64,000 nt of DNA from Microlunatus soli. GTDB taxonomy: Bacteria > Actinomycetota > Actinomycetes > Propionibacteriales > Propionibacteriaceae. Position 1 is the first letter of the stretch; each line of letters starts with the position of its first letter. The translations under genes were made by a program, and so were the position numbers. The notes below the pieces were generated by a model. That model had not been told where the DNA came from, did not search any database, and was given only the letters and a program-made list of their open reading frames with translations. The stretch lies in the NCBI RefSeq assembly GCF_900105385.1, contig NZ_LT629772.1:6668915-6732914 (forward strand), read 5' to 3'. This document shows, piece after piece, positions 16,463-25,705 of this stretch.

Positions 16463-16479
16463 TGAAGCTATTCACTTCA
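16463..16479. promoter_or_regulatory. TGAAG-N7-CTTCA dyad upstream of satD
   Basis: A 17-bp inverted repeat (TGAAG 16463-16467, CTTCA 16475-16479) lies immediately upstream of satD, whose product ends in a helix-turn-helix. Autoregulation is a guess from position only. Confidence 0.35.
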
Positions 16480-16502
16480 TATGACAAGACCTCGGTGACC
16501 GA

Positions 16503-17309
16503 TCACCGGTCGGCGACGACGACGTCGATCCCCGACCGGCGGAGTTCGGCCACCGTGGACCGCGGGGTCTCGCGATCCACTACGACGTGATCGAATTCGT
16601 CCAGATCTCCCAGCGCGTGCAGGGCGCCGGAGGTGAACTTGGTGTGGTCGACCAGCAGCACCCGGGTCGCCGAGGCGTCCAACATCGCCCGCTTGGTGTC
16701 GACCGTCTCCAACGCTTGGAAGCAGACCGTGCGGCCGACGATCGCGGCTGCCGACATCAACAACAGATCCGATCGCAGCCGTCCGATCGCCTGGTTGGTC
16801 ATCCGGCCCATGAAGGATGCGCACCACGGGTGGAACTCCCCGCCGAGACCGATCACCGAGATGTCGTCGATCACGCTCACCTCGTTGATCGCGATCAACG
16901 AATTGGTGATCACGGTCAGCGGTGCCACGTCGGCCAACAGCGGGATGATCTGGTGCACCGTGGTCGAGTCGTCCAGCAGCACCGACTGCCCGGTGTCGAG
17001 GTAGTCCAGCGCCGCCGTGGCCAGGGCTCGCTTGATCTCGGTCCGTTGCGCCTGGCGATAGACGACGCTGGATTCCACCAGGGTGGACGCCAACGCCGTC
17101 GCCGTACCACGTGATTTGCGGAGCAACCCGCGGGCCTGCAACTCGTCAAGATCACGATGCGCGGTCATCACGCTGATCTTGAACTGATCGGCGATGTCCT
17201 CGATCCGCAGCGAACCGTGCCGCATCACCGCATCGGCGATCGCGTGTTGGCGATCGGTGCGTTTTCCCTGTCGGGAAACCGCATCCGTGGCATCGGCCTC
17301 GGTGCTCAT
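16503..17309 (-). CDS. DeoR/GlpR-family transcriptional repressor
   Basis: A 268-aa regulator. The N-terminal HTH (about residues 20-75) includes RIEDIADQFKISVMTAHRDL then DELQARGLLRKSRGTA, the DeoR signature; the C-terminal DeoRC domain (about 85-250) is the sugar-phosphate sensor with DDSTTVHQIIPLL and GGEFHPWCASFMG. It is the last gene of an operon with a dihydroxyacetone-kinase-like enzyme and two sugar-phosphate isomerases (3 nt after the TPI-like gene), so its effector is probably a tetrulose phosphate. Its likely operator is the perfect palindrome at 20446-20462, upstream of the operon's first gene. Confidence 0.88.
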   Translation of the reverse strand: MSTEADATDAVSRQGKRTDRQHAIADAVMRHGSLRIEDIADQFKISVMTAHRDLDELQARGLLRKSRGTATALASTLVESSVVYRQAQRTEIKRALATAALDYLDTGQSVLLDDSTTVHQIIPLLADVAPLTVITNSLIAINEVSVIDDISVIGLGGEFHPWCASFMGRMTNQAIGRLRSDLLLMSAAAIVGRTVCFQALETVDTKRAMLDASATRVLLVDHTKFTSGALHALGDLDEFDHVVVDRETPRSTVAELRRSGIDVVVADR

Positions 17310-17312
17310 CGC

Positions 17313-18083
17313 TCAGCTCCGGCCCATCGCGGCCGCCTCGCCGATCACCCGACCGAACGCCTCCGGATCGTGGGCGAACCGGCCCAGGAAGAGCCCGTCG
17401 ACGGCATCGCCGAGCTCGGTCAGCAGTCCGGGACCGGCGCTACCTCCGTAGATCACCCGGACCTGTTCGGTCCGATGATCGTCGGCCAGCCCGGCCCGCA
17501 GCTGTCGACACACCGCCCGGACATGATCGGCGTCGGCCGGCTGCTCTGCTCCGATCGCCCAGACCGGCTCGTAGGCGATGATCAACTCGTCCAGCCCGGA
17601 GTCGACCTCGGCCAACGCGCTGAGCACCTGCTGGCGGCACAGATCGACCGCCCGCTCCGGCGAAAGATGATCTTGCTCCCCGACGCACAGGATCGGTATC
17701 AGCCCGTTGCGTGCGGCCGCCGCCAGCTTGCTCGCGATGATCTTGTCGTCCTCGCCGAACAGCTGGCGCCGCTCGGCATGCCCGACCTCGACGTAACGGC
17801 AGCCCAACGACGCCAGGTCACGTCCACTCACCTCACCGGTGAAGGCACCGTGGTCGGCCCACGCCAGGTCCTGGGCGCCGACAGCCACCGGCGTACCCCG
17901 GGTGGCTGCGGCCACGGCGTCGACGGAGACGAAGGTCGGCAGCACCGCGACCCGGACCCGACCGTCCCGTACGGCCGGTTCGGAGTCGGCGGTCGCGACC
18001 ACGTCGGTGACCCAGCGCAACGTGGCTTCGTGGTCCAGATACATCTTCAGGCTGACGCCGAGGAAGATCGGAGCCCTGGTCAC
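17313..18083 (-). CDS. Triosephosphate-isomerase-like, probable L-erythrulose-1-phosphate isomerase
   Basis: A 256-aa TIM-barrel protein with the catalytic set of TPI: Lys in GVSLKMYLDHEATLRWV (about residue 13), electrophilic His in EVGHAERRQLFGEDDKIIAS and base Glu in IIAYEPVWAIG, plus the phosphate loop VRVIYGGSAGPGLL. Two clues point away from glycolytic TPI: the loop begins SLKMY in place of the usual NWKM, and the gene sits between an RpiB-like and a DeoR gene downstream of a DhaK-DhaL kinase. In tetritol pathways such proteins (LerI/EryH) convert L-erythrulose 1-phosphate to D-erythrulose 4-phosphate. That role is inferred from neighbourhood and family knowledge. Confidence 0.75.
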   Translation of the reverse strand: MTRAPIFLGVSLKMYLDHEATLRWVTDVVATADSEPAVRDGRVRVAVLPTFVSVDAVAAATRGTPVAVGAQDLAWADHGAFTGEVSGRDLASLGCRYVEVGHAERRQLFGEDDKIIASKLAAAARNGLIPILCVGEQDHLSPERAVDLCRQQVLSALAEVDSGLDELIIAYEPVWAIGAEQPADADHVRAVCRQLRAGLADDHRTEQVRVIYGGSAGPGLLTELGDAVDGLFLGRFAHDPEAFGRVIGEAAAMGRS

Positions 18084-18135
18084 CTGTACCTCCTGGTCGA
18101 CATCGTCATCGCCACCTGCACCTGCGCAGGATTCG

Positions 18136-18633
18136 TCAGCAGGACGATCCGGTCGCCTGATCGGCGCTGGCGTCGACCCGCTTCTCGTAGTCGGTCAGCA
18201 CCGCGACCTTCTCCGCCGAAGCGCTGGACTCGTCGAAGGTGTAGGTCAACCACTGGCCGGCCAACATCCGGGCGAGTTCCAGACCGACGACCCGCTGGCC
18301 GAAGCACAGCACCTGGGCGTTGTTGGAGAGCACCGCACGCTGCACCGAGAACGGATCGTGGGCGGTCACCGCCCGGATGCCCGGCACCTTGTTGGCCGAG
18401 ATCGCCACCCCGAGTCCGGTCCCGCAGACCAACAGCGCCCGATCGGCCTCGCCTCGAGCGACCATCTCCGCCGCGGCGATCGCGATCGTCGGATACGGCG
18501 TGTGCCCGGAGGCGTCGACGCCGGCATCGACGACCGACTCGACCAGATCGGAATTCTCCAGATCCTTCTTCAGCGCTTCCTTGTAGTCGAAGCCCGCATC
18601 ATCGGACCCCACCACGATCTTCCACCCGCTCAT
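18136..18633 (-). CDS. RpiB/LacAB-family isomerase, probable D-erythrulose-4-phosphate isomerase
   Basis: A 165-aa isomerase of the RpiB family. [15 protein letters not shown] is the N-terminal motif (normally ..DHAGF.., here Asp replaces His) and [20 protein letters not shown] holds the catalytic Cys. In the erythritol/threitol pathways described in Brucella and Mycobacterium, EryI/DerI proteins of this family make D-erythrose 4-phosphate from D-erythrulose 4-phosphate. Together with the kinase (18678-20381) and the TPI-like protein this gives a complete erythrulose-to-erythrose-4-phosphate route. Usual RpiB length; 44 nt after the kinase gene. A plain ribose-5-phosphate isomerase is less likely in this operon. 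Confidence 0.75.
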   Translation of the reverse strand: MSGWKIVVGSDDAGFDYKEALKKDLENSDLVESVVDAGVDASGHTPYPTIAIAAAEMVARGEADRALLVCGTGLGVAISANKVPGIRAVTAHDPFSVQRAVLSNNAQVLCFGQRVVGLELARMLAGQWLTYTFDESSASAEKVAVLTDYEKRVDASADQATGSSC

Positions 18634-18677
18634 CTCACTACTTCCTTCGCGTTGTGCTCGTCTTGTCGAGATTCTGG

Positions 18678-20381
18678 TCAGAGGTCCTGGGCTACGGCGG
18701 TCGCGATCAGGGCGAACGAGATCGCTCCGGGGTCGGCGGTGCCGAGGCTCTTCTCGGCGTGCGGCCGGGCCCGGCCGAGCTTGGGCATCAGGTCGGCGGT
18801 CGCCTGCGCCGCCTGGGTGGACGCCTGCGCCGCCTCGGTCCAGCCCGCCGCGAGGTCCTTGCCGGACTCGACGGCCTTGCCGAGCGCGTCGGCGAACGGC
18901 ACCAGGGCGTCGATCATCGTCTTGTCGCCGACCTGGGCGCCGCCGATCCGGCGCAGTGACTCATCGGCGGCGCGGACGCCGGCGGCGACGGTTGCCGGGT
19001 CAGGTTTGACCTCGTCACCGACGGTGCGTCCGATCGCGTCCAGCAGCGCACCCCACAACACGCCCGAGGTGCCGCCGGCCTGGGCGGCCCACGCCGCTCC
19101 GGCCTGGACCAGCAGGGTCTGCGCACCGGGTTGCCTGTCCAGCAGCCCGTCGGCCGCCTCCACCGCGGCCCGGGCTCCGCGTTCCATCCCGATCCCGTGA
19201 TCGCCGTCGCCGGCGATCGCGTCCAGCTTGCCGAGTTCGTCGGCGTGCTCGGTGATCGTCCGGTGTACCGTGGTCAGCAGCCCGGCGATCGTCCGGGCCG
19301 CCTGCCGTGACTCCTCGGTCGCGTCGCCGACCTCGACCGCGGCACTGGCGTCGACGTCGTCCAGCACCTCGCCCTGATCCGCCTGCAACGCGCCCTTGCG
19401 GTAGCCGGAGGTATAGGAGGGCGTGGCCCAGAGTTGCTCGATCTCCTCGTCGACCCACCAGAGGCTGAGCGAAGCGCCGGCCATCTCGAAACTGGTGACG
19501 AGTTCGCCGACCTCGACATCGGCGGCCACCAGGCCGTCCCGCTCGGCCAGGGCGCGGACATCGTTGAAGAGGATGAAGAGTTCCTCGTTCTTGACCGCGC
19601 CGAGACCGTTGACGAAGATCACCGCACGATCACCGGCGCCGTCCGGCTTCTCCGCGATCACCGCGTCCCACAGCATCGTCGCCAGTTCCTGGGAGCTGAG
19701 CAGCCCGGTCTCGTCGATCCCCGGCTCGCCGTGGATCCCGACCCCGACACCCATCCGTCCCTCGGGCACGGTGAACAGCGGCTCGTGCGCACCGGGCAGG
19801 GTGCAGCCGGAGAAGGCGACGCCCAGCGTACGGATGTTGTCGTTGACCTTGCCGGCCAGCGCGACGACCTGGTCCAGGTCCTTGCCGGCCTCGGCCGCGG
19901 CGGCGGCGATCTTGTAGACCGCGAGTCCGCCGGCGATGCCGCGCCGCTTGTCGCGTTCGTCTGCCTTGGCCGAGGAGATGTCGTCGGTGACGAAAAGGGT
20001 CTCGGCCGCGATGCCTTCGGCCCGCAACCGGTCCCTGGCCTGATTGAAGTTCAGCACGTCGCCGGCGTAGTTGCCGCAGGTGAGCAGCACACCGCCGCCG
20101 TTCTCGACCGCCTTGGCCACGTCGTAGACCTGCTGGCCGGACGGCGAGGCGAACACGTTGCCGACGGCCGCTCCGTGGGCCAGGCCGGGCCCGACCAGGC
20201 CACCGAAGGCCGGGTAGTGGCCTGAGCCGCCGCCGATCACGACGGCAGGCTGACCCTGCGGAGTGGCGGTCCGGCGCGCGACTCCGCCGGGCACCGCCCG
20301 GACCAGGTCGCCATGGGCCGCCACGAAGCCGGCCGTTGCCTGCTCGCTGAATCGAGCGGGGTCGTTGCTGATGAAGGACAT
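18678..20381 (-). CDS. Fused DhaK-DhaL kinase, probable erythrulose kinase
   Basis: A 567-aa single-chain ATP-dependent dihydroxyacetone kinase family protein. DhaK domain, about residues 1-330: [20 protein letters not shown] near the N-terminus and the substrate-binding His in [13 protein letters not shown]. DhaL (ATP) domain, about 370-567: [15 protein letters not shown] with the Mg-binding aspartates, and [12 protein letters not shown]. Actinobacterial relatives (LerK/DerK) phosphorylate L- or D-erythrulose, not dihydroxyacetone, and the operon with TPI-like and RpiB-like isomerases supports that reading. First gene of the operon; the upstream 381 bp carries the perfect palindrome at 20446-20462. 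Substrate specificity cannot be proved from sequence. Confidence 0.82.
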   Translation of the reverse strand: MSFISNDPARFSEQATAGFVAAHGDLVRAVPGGVARRTATPQGQPAVVIGGGSGHYPAFGGLVGPGLAHGAAVGNVFASPSGQQVYDVAKAVENGGGVLLTCGNYAGDVLNFNQARDRLRAEGIAAETLFVTDDISSAKADERDKRRGIAGGLAVYKIAAAAAEAGKDLDQVVALAGKVNDNIRTLGVAFSGCTLPGAHEPLFTVPEGRMGVGVGIHGEPGIDETGLLSSQELATMLWDAVIAEKPDGAGDRAVIFVNGLGAVKNEELFILFNDVRALAERDGLVAADVEVGELVTSFEMAGASLSLWWVDEEIEQLWATPSYTSGYRKGALQADQGEVLDDVDASAAVEVGDATEESRQAARTIAGLLTTVHRTITEHADELGKLDAIAGDGDHGIGMERGARAAVEAADGLLDRQPGAQTLLVQAGAAWAAQAGGTSGVLWGALLDAIGRTVGDEVKPDPATVAAGVRAADESLRRIGGAQVGDKTMIDALVPFADALGKAVESGKDLAAGWTEAAQASTQAAQATADLMPKLGRARPHAEKSLGTADPGAISFALIATAVAQDL

Positions 20382-20762
20382 CGATGTTCCTAACTCGTCC
20401 GTGCTCGCGCCACGAGCATCGCTGCTGCGTCAGCCCCACCATACTTCACACGAGTCGTGTGAGATCCCACATGGCTCGTGTGCATTCTCACAACTTCTCC
20501 ACAGTTGTCAGAGTGTGGTCGTGCGACGAAAGCACCGATCAGGAAGAAGCGTTGCGAGGACCGTGTTGCGCGTCGGTCGCCGGGCGCAGGAGCGCGGGCG
20601 GGCCGGGCCCCGCCGAACGAGGACAACGCAGCCGATCGCTGTTCAGGCTTCGACGGATCGCGCGAACGTCGGGCGCGGGACACTGGAGCCCAACCACCTT
20701 TGGCAAACTTCCGGTGGATGGGTCAGTAACGTACGGACCTCCGGAGCGGGGATGGAGGGTAC
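20382..20762. other. Divergent regulatory region between kinase operon and amidase
   Basis: No gene seen. It holds the palindromic operator of the kinase operon (20446-20482) and the amidase ribosome-binding GGAGGG (20754-20759). The segment around 20500-20515 (ACAGTTGTCAGAGTGTGG) resembles the arm of the hairpin at 36739-36773. Confidence 0.5.
20446..20482. promoter_or_regulatory. Palindromic operator, probably for the DeoR repressor
   Basis: TCACACGAGTCGTGTGA (20446-20462) is a perfect 17-bp palindrome, and a degenerate second copy, CACATGGCTCGTGTG (20468-20482), follows one helical turn pair later. They lie 65-100 bp upstream of the kinase ATG, where a repressor would block the operon promoter. 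Confidence 0.6.
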
Positions 20763-22160
20763 GTGAGCGATCTCTTCGCGGAGCTGTCCGCGGTCGAGCA
20801 ACATGCGCGGTACGCCGCGGGCGAGGTGTCGCCGGTCGAGGTCACCGAGGCCGCGTTGGCCAGGATCGAGGCCGCCGAGCCGGTCCTGCACGCGATGCAG
20901 ATCAGCTGGCCCGAACGGGCTCGCGCCGCGGCCCGGGCGAGCGCCGACCGGTGGGCCGCCGGCCGTCCGCTCGGGCGACTCGACGGCGTCACGGTGACGA
21001 TCAAGGACAACGTCGACGTCGCCGGTGAGCCGACCCGCTGGGGTACGGCGGCCAGCCCGGACCAGCCGGCGACCCGCACCGCGCCGGTCGCCGAGCGGCT
21101 GTTCGCGGCCGGGGCGGTCGTGCTGGGCAAGACGACGATGCCGGACTGGGGCATGCTGTCCTCGGGCATCTCCTCGGTGCATCCCACCACCCGGAACGCC
21201 TGGAACGCCGACTGGAACGCCGGCGGTTCCAGTTCCGGTGCCGGTGCGGCAACGGCCGCCGGGTACGCGCCGATCAACCTGGGCAGCGACATCGGCGGTT
21301 CGATCCGGCTGCCGGCCGGCTGGAACGGCTGCCTCGGCTACAAGCCCAGCTTCGGCCGGATCCCGGTCGATCCCGCCTACATCGGCCGCACCATCGGTCC
21401 GCTCACCCGGACGGTCGCCGATGCCGCCCTGACGATGGCGGCGCTGTCCGGGCCGGATGAGCGCGATCCCTACAGCCTGCCGGCTCAGCCCATCGACTGG
21501 AACGACCTCGAGCTGCGTCCCGCCGGGCTGCGGATCGGCCTGCTGACCGAAGCGGGCACCGGTACGGCGGTGTCTCCTGCCGTCCGCGACGCCGTGCTCG
21601 CCGCCGCCGACGTGTTCGCCGCGGCCGGTGCCGACGTCCGGCCGCTCGAACCGTTCCTCACCGCCGACCTGCTGGAACGGGTGGATCGGTTCTGGCGGGT
21701 CGGCCACTGGAACGACTATCTCGCGATCCCGGCCGAACGCCGCGACCTGCTGTTGCCGTTCATCGCCGACTGGTCCCGGGCCGGGGCCGAGCTGACGGGG
21801 CCCGAGGCGACCGCCGGCAGCGACGCCCAGTTGCAGATCGCCAAAGTCGCGTTGGCCGCCACCGCCGGCGTCGACCTGGTGCTGTCCCCCGTCTCTCCCG
21901 AGCCGACCTATCCCGCCGATTGGCCGATGCCCAGCAACGACGTGGAGCACGCGATGGACCACATCGGTTTCTGCATGCCCTACAACATGTCCGGCCAACC
22001 GGCGATCAGCATCAACTGCGGCTACACCGATGATGCCCGGCCGATCGGTCTGCAGATCGCCGGTCGGCGGTTCGACGACCGTACGGTGCTGGCAGCCGCT
22101 AGCTTCTACTCCGACCACGGCCCGGCCGACTCGCGGCGTCCGTGGCCCAAGATCTGGTGA
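20763..22160 (+). CDS. Amidase signature family hydrolase
   Basis: A 465-aa amidase. The Ser-cisSer-Lys triad is visible: Lys81 in VTVTIKDNVDVAG, cis-Ser156 in AGGSSSGAGAATAAG and nucleophile Ser180 in GSDIGGSIRLPAGW, with the expected 24-residue gap between the serines. It hydrolyses an amide bond in the cytoplasm; GatA is ruled unlikely because no gatB or gatC is adjacent and the C-terminal half differs. It lies upstream, in the same direction, of a dipeptide-type ABC importer and a P1 peptidase, suggesting a common amide or peptide substrate. GTG start with GGAGGG just upstream. Confidence 0.88.
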   Translation: MSDLFAELSAVEQHARYAAGEVSPVEVTEAALARIEAAEPVLHAMQISWPERARAAARASADRWAAGRPLGRLDGVTVTIKDNVDVAGEPTRWGTAASPDQPATRTAPVAERLFAAGAVVLGKTTMPDWGMLSSGISSVHPTTRNAWNADWNAGGSSSGAGAATAAGYAPINLGSDIGGSIRLPAGWNGCLGYKPSFGRIPVDPAYIGRTIGPLTRTVADAALTMAALSGPDERDPYSLPAQPIDWNDLELRPAGLRIGLLTEAGTGTAVSPAVRDAVLAAADVFAAAGADVRPLEPFLTADLLERVDRFWRVGHWNDYLAIPAERRDLLLPFIADWSRAGAELTGPEATAGSDAQLQIAKVALAATAGVDLVLSPVSPEPTYPADWPMPSNDVEHAMDHIGFCMPYNMSGQPAISINCGYTDDARPIGLQIAGRRFDDRTVLAAASFYSDHGPADSRRPWPKIW

Positions 22161-22273
22161 CCGAACCGAGCCGGGGGCGGCATGCTAGTGGTCTTCGACG
22201 TACGGAGAGGACCATGCCGTGGACGTTCCGCCGGGCGTACGGCTGACGAAGCGCTTGGACAGAAAGGCCTGCC

Positions 22274-23857
22274 ATGAGCACAACCGCTGAACAACCCACC
22301 CGGTCGCCACAGACCGGCGTCAGCCGGGGCACCCGATCCCGGGCGGCGACGATCGGTGCCGGAGCGATCCTGTCGGTGTTGCTGCTGGTCGTGACGGCCT
22401 GCTCCGCCGGCGCCGGCGACTCCGGCGGCGGCAACCCGTCCGGCGGCGCGGCCGATCAGACGCTGTCGATCGGGCTCGGTGCTGCCCCGGCCAATCTGGA
22501 CATGACCCAGACCGCGGGCGCGGCGATCCCGCAGGCGCTGATGTACAACGTCTACGAGGGCCTGGTGAAGCTGGACGGCAACGCCGACGTCCAGCCGCTG
22601 CTGGCGAAGTCCTGGAAGATCAGTGACGACGGGCTGAGCTATGACTTCACCCTGCAGTCCGGGGTGAAGTTCTCCAACGGGGATCCGTTCGACGCCGACG
22701 TGGTGAAGTCCAATCTGGATGCGGTGCCGGACTGGAAGGCGAACACCCCCACGGTGTTGTCCGCGATCAAGTCGGTGCAGGCGGTCTCACCAACCGAGGT
22801 CAAGATCAACCTGAAGCAGCCGGACAACAACCTGCTGTTCTGGTTGGCCGGTCCGCTGGGGGCGATGTTCTCTCCGAAGGCCAAAGATGATCTTGCCAAC
22901 TCCGCGATCGGGACCGGCCCGTACCTGATGGACAAGTACAACCGCGGCGAGTCGTTGATCTTGAAGCGGAACGACAGCTATTGGGGCACCAAGGCCAAGC
23001 TGAGCCGAGCGACATTGCGGTATTACAGCGACGCCAACGCCCCGGTGAACGCGTTGCGCAGCGGCGATCTCGACGCGGTCTACCAGAGCCAGGCCGCCGA
23101 CCAGGTCAAGCAGTTCCAGTCCGACCAGCAGTTCACCGTGCAGATCGGCGTCACCACCGGTATCACCGTGATGTCGATGAACAACGCCAAGCCGCCCTTC
23201 GACGACAAGCGTGTCCGGCAGGCGATCATCTACGGCGTGGACCGTAACGCCGTCAACACCACCTCGACCAACGGGCTGGGCAAGGTGCTCGGCGGACCGG
23301 TGCCGCCGACCGATCCGTGGTACACCGACCTGTCCAAGAAGTATCCGTACGACCCGGCCAAGGCCAGGCAACTGCTGAAGGCGGCAGGCAAGTCCAAGCT
23401 CAGCGTCGACTTCAACGTCCCGAGCCTGCCGTATGCCCAGACCATCGCCCAGGTGGTGAAGTCCGACCTGGCCAAGATCGGCGTCACCGCCAACCTGCAC
23501 ACCCAGGAATTTCCGGCGGTCTGGCTGGACAAGACCTACACCAAGCACGACTACGACCTGACCGTGATCAATCACGTCGAGGCCCGCAACGTCTTCAACT
23601 ACGCCAACCCGGACTACTACTGGAGCTACCGCAACAAGGCGGTCCAGAAGGAACTGAACGATGCCGTCGCCGCCCCGGACAAGGAACAGTTCACCAGCCG
23701 GATGAAGACCGCGGTGAACGGCATCGTCGACGACGCGGCGGCAGACTGGCTCTACAACGCGCCGAACATCGTGATCGCGAAGAAGTCGGTCACCGGACTC
23801 GGCGCCAACGACACCGGGGTCTCACTCGATCTGACCAAGACCGGCAACCCGTCCTGA
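22274..23857 (+). CDS. Peptide/nickel-type ABC transporter substrate-binding lipoprotein
   Basis: A 527-aa SBP_bac_5 family binding protein (DppA/OppA class). A signal peptide (about residues 20-43, AILSVLLLVVTACSAGAG) ends in the lipobox VTAC, giving a lipid-anchored protein. Mature motifs TLSIGLGAAPANLDMTQTAG, DGLSYDFTLQSGVKFSNGDP and YGVDRNAVNTT are characteristic of the family. An AGAAAGG RBS precedes the ATG at 22274. It delivers substrate to the two permeases encoded next (23895-25705); with the amidase and P1 peptidase in the cluster, small peptides or amides are plausible. Confidence 0.9.
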   Translation: MSTTAEQPTRSPQTGVSRGTRSRAATIGAGAILSVLLLVVTACSAGAGDSGGGNPSGGAADQTLSIGLGAAPANLDMTQTAGAAIPQALMYNVYEGLVKLDGNADVQPLLAKSWKISDDGLSYDFTLQSGVKFSNGDPFDADVVKSNLDAVPDWKANTPTVLSAIKSVQAVSPTEVKINLKQPDNNLLFWLAGPLGAMFSPKAKDDLANSAIGTGPYLMDKYNRGESLILKRNDSYWGTKAKLSRATLRYYSDANAPVNALRSGDLDAVYQSQAADQVKQFQSDQQFTVQIGVTTGITVMSMNNAKPPFDDKRVRQAIIYGVDRNAVNTTSTNGLGKVLGGPVPPTDPWYTDLSKKYPYDPAKARQLLKAAGKSKLSVDFNVPSLPYAQTIAQVVKSDLAKIGVTANLHTQEFPAVWLDKTYTKHDYDLTVINHVEARNVFNYANPDYYWSYRNKAVQKELNDAVAAPDKEQFTSRMKTAVNGIVDDAAADWLYNAPNIVIAKKSVTGLGANDTGVSLDLTKTGNPS

Positions 23858-23894
23858 TCATGCACCAGGTCTCCGACGTCAGGCGCTGTTGATC

Positions 23895-24842
23895 ATGGTC
23901 GTGCGATTGGCGCGACGGGCAGGCATCTTCGTGCTGACCGCCTGGGTTGCCTCGATCATCGTGTTCACGCTGCTGGCGATCCTGCCCGGTGACGTGGCCC
24001 GCACCATGCTCGGCGTCCAGGCGACCCCGGAGGCGGTCGCGGCGCTGCGGACCGAACTCGGTCTGGACCGACCGGCGCCGCTGCGCTACCTGGACTGGCT
24101 CGGCGGCCTGCTGCGCGGCGACCTCGGCGTCTCCTACGTCACCCATCAGCCGATCGCCCCGGAGGTTTTCGAGCATCTTCAGGTGTCGCTGATCCTGGTC
24201 GTCTCGGCCATGATCATCGCGATCTGCGGCGCCTTCCCGGTCGGCATCTTCGCCGCCTGGCGACAGGGTCGCCCGGACGGCACCGTGATCAGCGCTCTCA
24301 GCCAGATCGCGGTGGCGGTGCCGGGCTTCCTGGCCGGACTGCTGCTGGTGATCGTCTTCGCCGTCACCCTGCACTGGCTGCCGGCCAGCGGTTGGGCGGC
24401 ACCGATCGAGGGGGCCGGTCCGTTCCTGTCCCACCTGATCCTGCCGGCCCTGGCACTGGGGCTGATCCAGGGTGCGATCCTCAGCCGCTACGTCCGGTCC
24501 GCGGTGTTGGACATCGTCGCCGAGGACTTCATGCGAACCGCCCGGTCGAAGGGCCTGACCCCCTTCCGGGCGTTGCTCCGACACGGTCTGCGGAATGCGT
24601 TGATCCCGGTGGTGACCGTTTCCGGGATCGAGTTGGCGGCACTCTTCGTCGGTGCAATCGTGATCGAAACCGTGTTCGTGGTGCCCGGCATCGGCAGTCT
24701 GTTGGTGAGCGCGGTCCAGAACCGGGACCTGATCGAGATCCAGGGCGTGGTGATGGTGATCGTGATCATGGTGCTGCTGATCAATCTGTTGGTCGACCTG
24801 CTCTATGCCGTGATCGACCCACGACTGAGGAGCGCCCGATGA
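23895..24842 (+). CDS. DppB-like ABC transporter permease
   Basis: A 315-aa inner-membrane permease with six TMs. It starts MVVRLARRAGIFVLTAWVAS, the first helix of DppB-type proteins, has the characteristic periplasmic segment GDVARTMLGVQATPEAVAAL, and the EAA coupling loop DFMRTARSKGLTPFRALLRH (about residues 213-232). Partner of the DppC-like subunit, whose ATG overlaps this gene's TGA (ATGA). The ATG at 23895 was preferred to the TTG two codons upstream. Confidence 0.9.
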   Translation: MVVRLARRAGIFVLTAWVASIIVFTLLAILPGDVARTMLGVQATPEAVAALRTELGLDRPAPLRYLDWLGGLLRGDLGVSYVTHQPIAPEVFEHLQVSLILVVSAMIIAICGAFPVGIFAAWRQGRPDGTVISALSQIAVAVPGFLAGLLLVIVFAVTLHWLPASGWAAPIEGAGPFLSHLILPALALGLIQGAILSRYVRSAVLDIVAEDFMRTARSKGLTPFRALLRHGLRNALIPVVTVSGIELAALFVGAIVIETVFVVPGIGSLLVSAVQNRDLIEIQGVVMVIVIMVLLINLLVDLLYAVIDPRLRSAR

Positions 24843-25705
24843 CGACACTTCCGGTCCGCCCCGGCATGGTCGCCGAACCGGCCGGACGTCGACGCCCGAA
24901 CTCCACCCTGATCGTCGGCGCCGTGATCGTTGCGGCGATCGTGCTGAGCTGCCTGCTGTCGTTCGTGTGGACGCCGTACGACCCGACGCTGGTCGATGCC
25001 TCGATCCGGCTGCAGGGCCCGTCGACGGCCCACTGGCTGGGCACCGACTCCTTCGGCCATGACATCTTCTCGGTGATCCTGCAGGGCACCCGGACGACGC
25101 TGGCGGTCGGCGTGATCGCGGTCGTGGTGGCTGCCGCGATCGGGGTCCCGATCGGCATCATCGCCGGCATCGCGGGCGGCGGAGCCGGAGCCTGGCTGAT
25201 GCGCTGGAACGACATCATGCAAGCGTTCCCGGCCTTGTTGTTGGCGATCATCTTCGGCGCGATCTGGGGCGGCAGTACGGTCACGGCGATGACGGCGCTC
25301 GGGATCGGAACCGCACCGGCCTTCGCCCGGGTCGCCCGTGCCGGAACGCTGCAGGTGATGAGCCGGGAGTACGTGTCCGCGGCCCGAGCAGCCGGCCGCG
25401 GCCGCTTCTTCCTGGCTGTCCGGCACGTCCTGCCCAACATCGGCGGCGTGTTGATCGTCCAGGCCTCGGTGAACTTCGCGGTCGCGGTGCTCGCCGAGGC
25501 AGCCCTGTCCTACCTCGGTCTCGGCACCCCGGCACCGACGCCGAGTTGGGGCCGGATGCTGCAGGAGTCGCAGACCTACGTGTTCAGCACGCCGCTGTTG
25601 ATCGTCTGGCCGGGCTGCGCTATCGCGCTCACCGTGCTGGGTTTCAATCTGCTCGGTGACGGGCTGCGAGACCTGCTGGATCCTCGGTCGGAGGGCAACC
25701 GATGA
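24839..25705 (+). CDS. DppC-like ABC transporter permease
   Basis: A 288-aa permease. After a cytoplasmic N-terminus and TM1 (about residues 22-42) it has the family motif LGTDSFGHDIFSVILQGTRT, and the EAA loop YVSAARAAGRGRFFLAVRHV (about 178-198). Start chosen at ATG 24839 overlapping the DppB stop; stop overlaps the ATPase ATG (ATGA again). The tight couplings make dppABC-DF one operon. Confidence 0.9.
   Translation: MTTLPVRPGMVAEPAGRRRPNSTLIVGAVIVAAIVLSCLLSFVWTPYDPTLVDASIRLQGPSTAHWLGTDSFGHDIFSVILQGTRTTLAVGVIAVVVAAAIGVPIGIIAGIAGGGAGAWLMRWNDIMQAFPALLLAIIFGAIWGGSTVTAMTALGIGTAPAFARVARAGTLQVMSREYVSAARAAGRGRFFLAVRHVLPNIGGVLIVQASVNFAVAVLAEAALSYLGLGTPAPTPSWGRMLQESQTYVFSTPLLIVWPGCAIALTVLGFNLLGDGLRDLLDPRSEGNR

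Noticed and set aside
17313..18083. The organism's glycolytic triosephosphate isomerase.
   Set aside because: The operon context (erythrulose-kinase-like, RpiB-like, DeoR) and the altered N-terminal motif favour a tetrulose-phosphate isomerase; in actinobacteria the glycolytic gene usually sits with gap and pgk.
20763..22160. GatA (aspartyl/glutamyl-tRNA amidotransferase subunit A).
   Set aside because: No gatC or gatB adjacent; its neighbours are a peptide-type transporter and a P1 peptidase.
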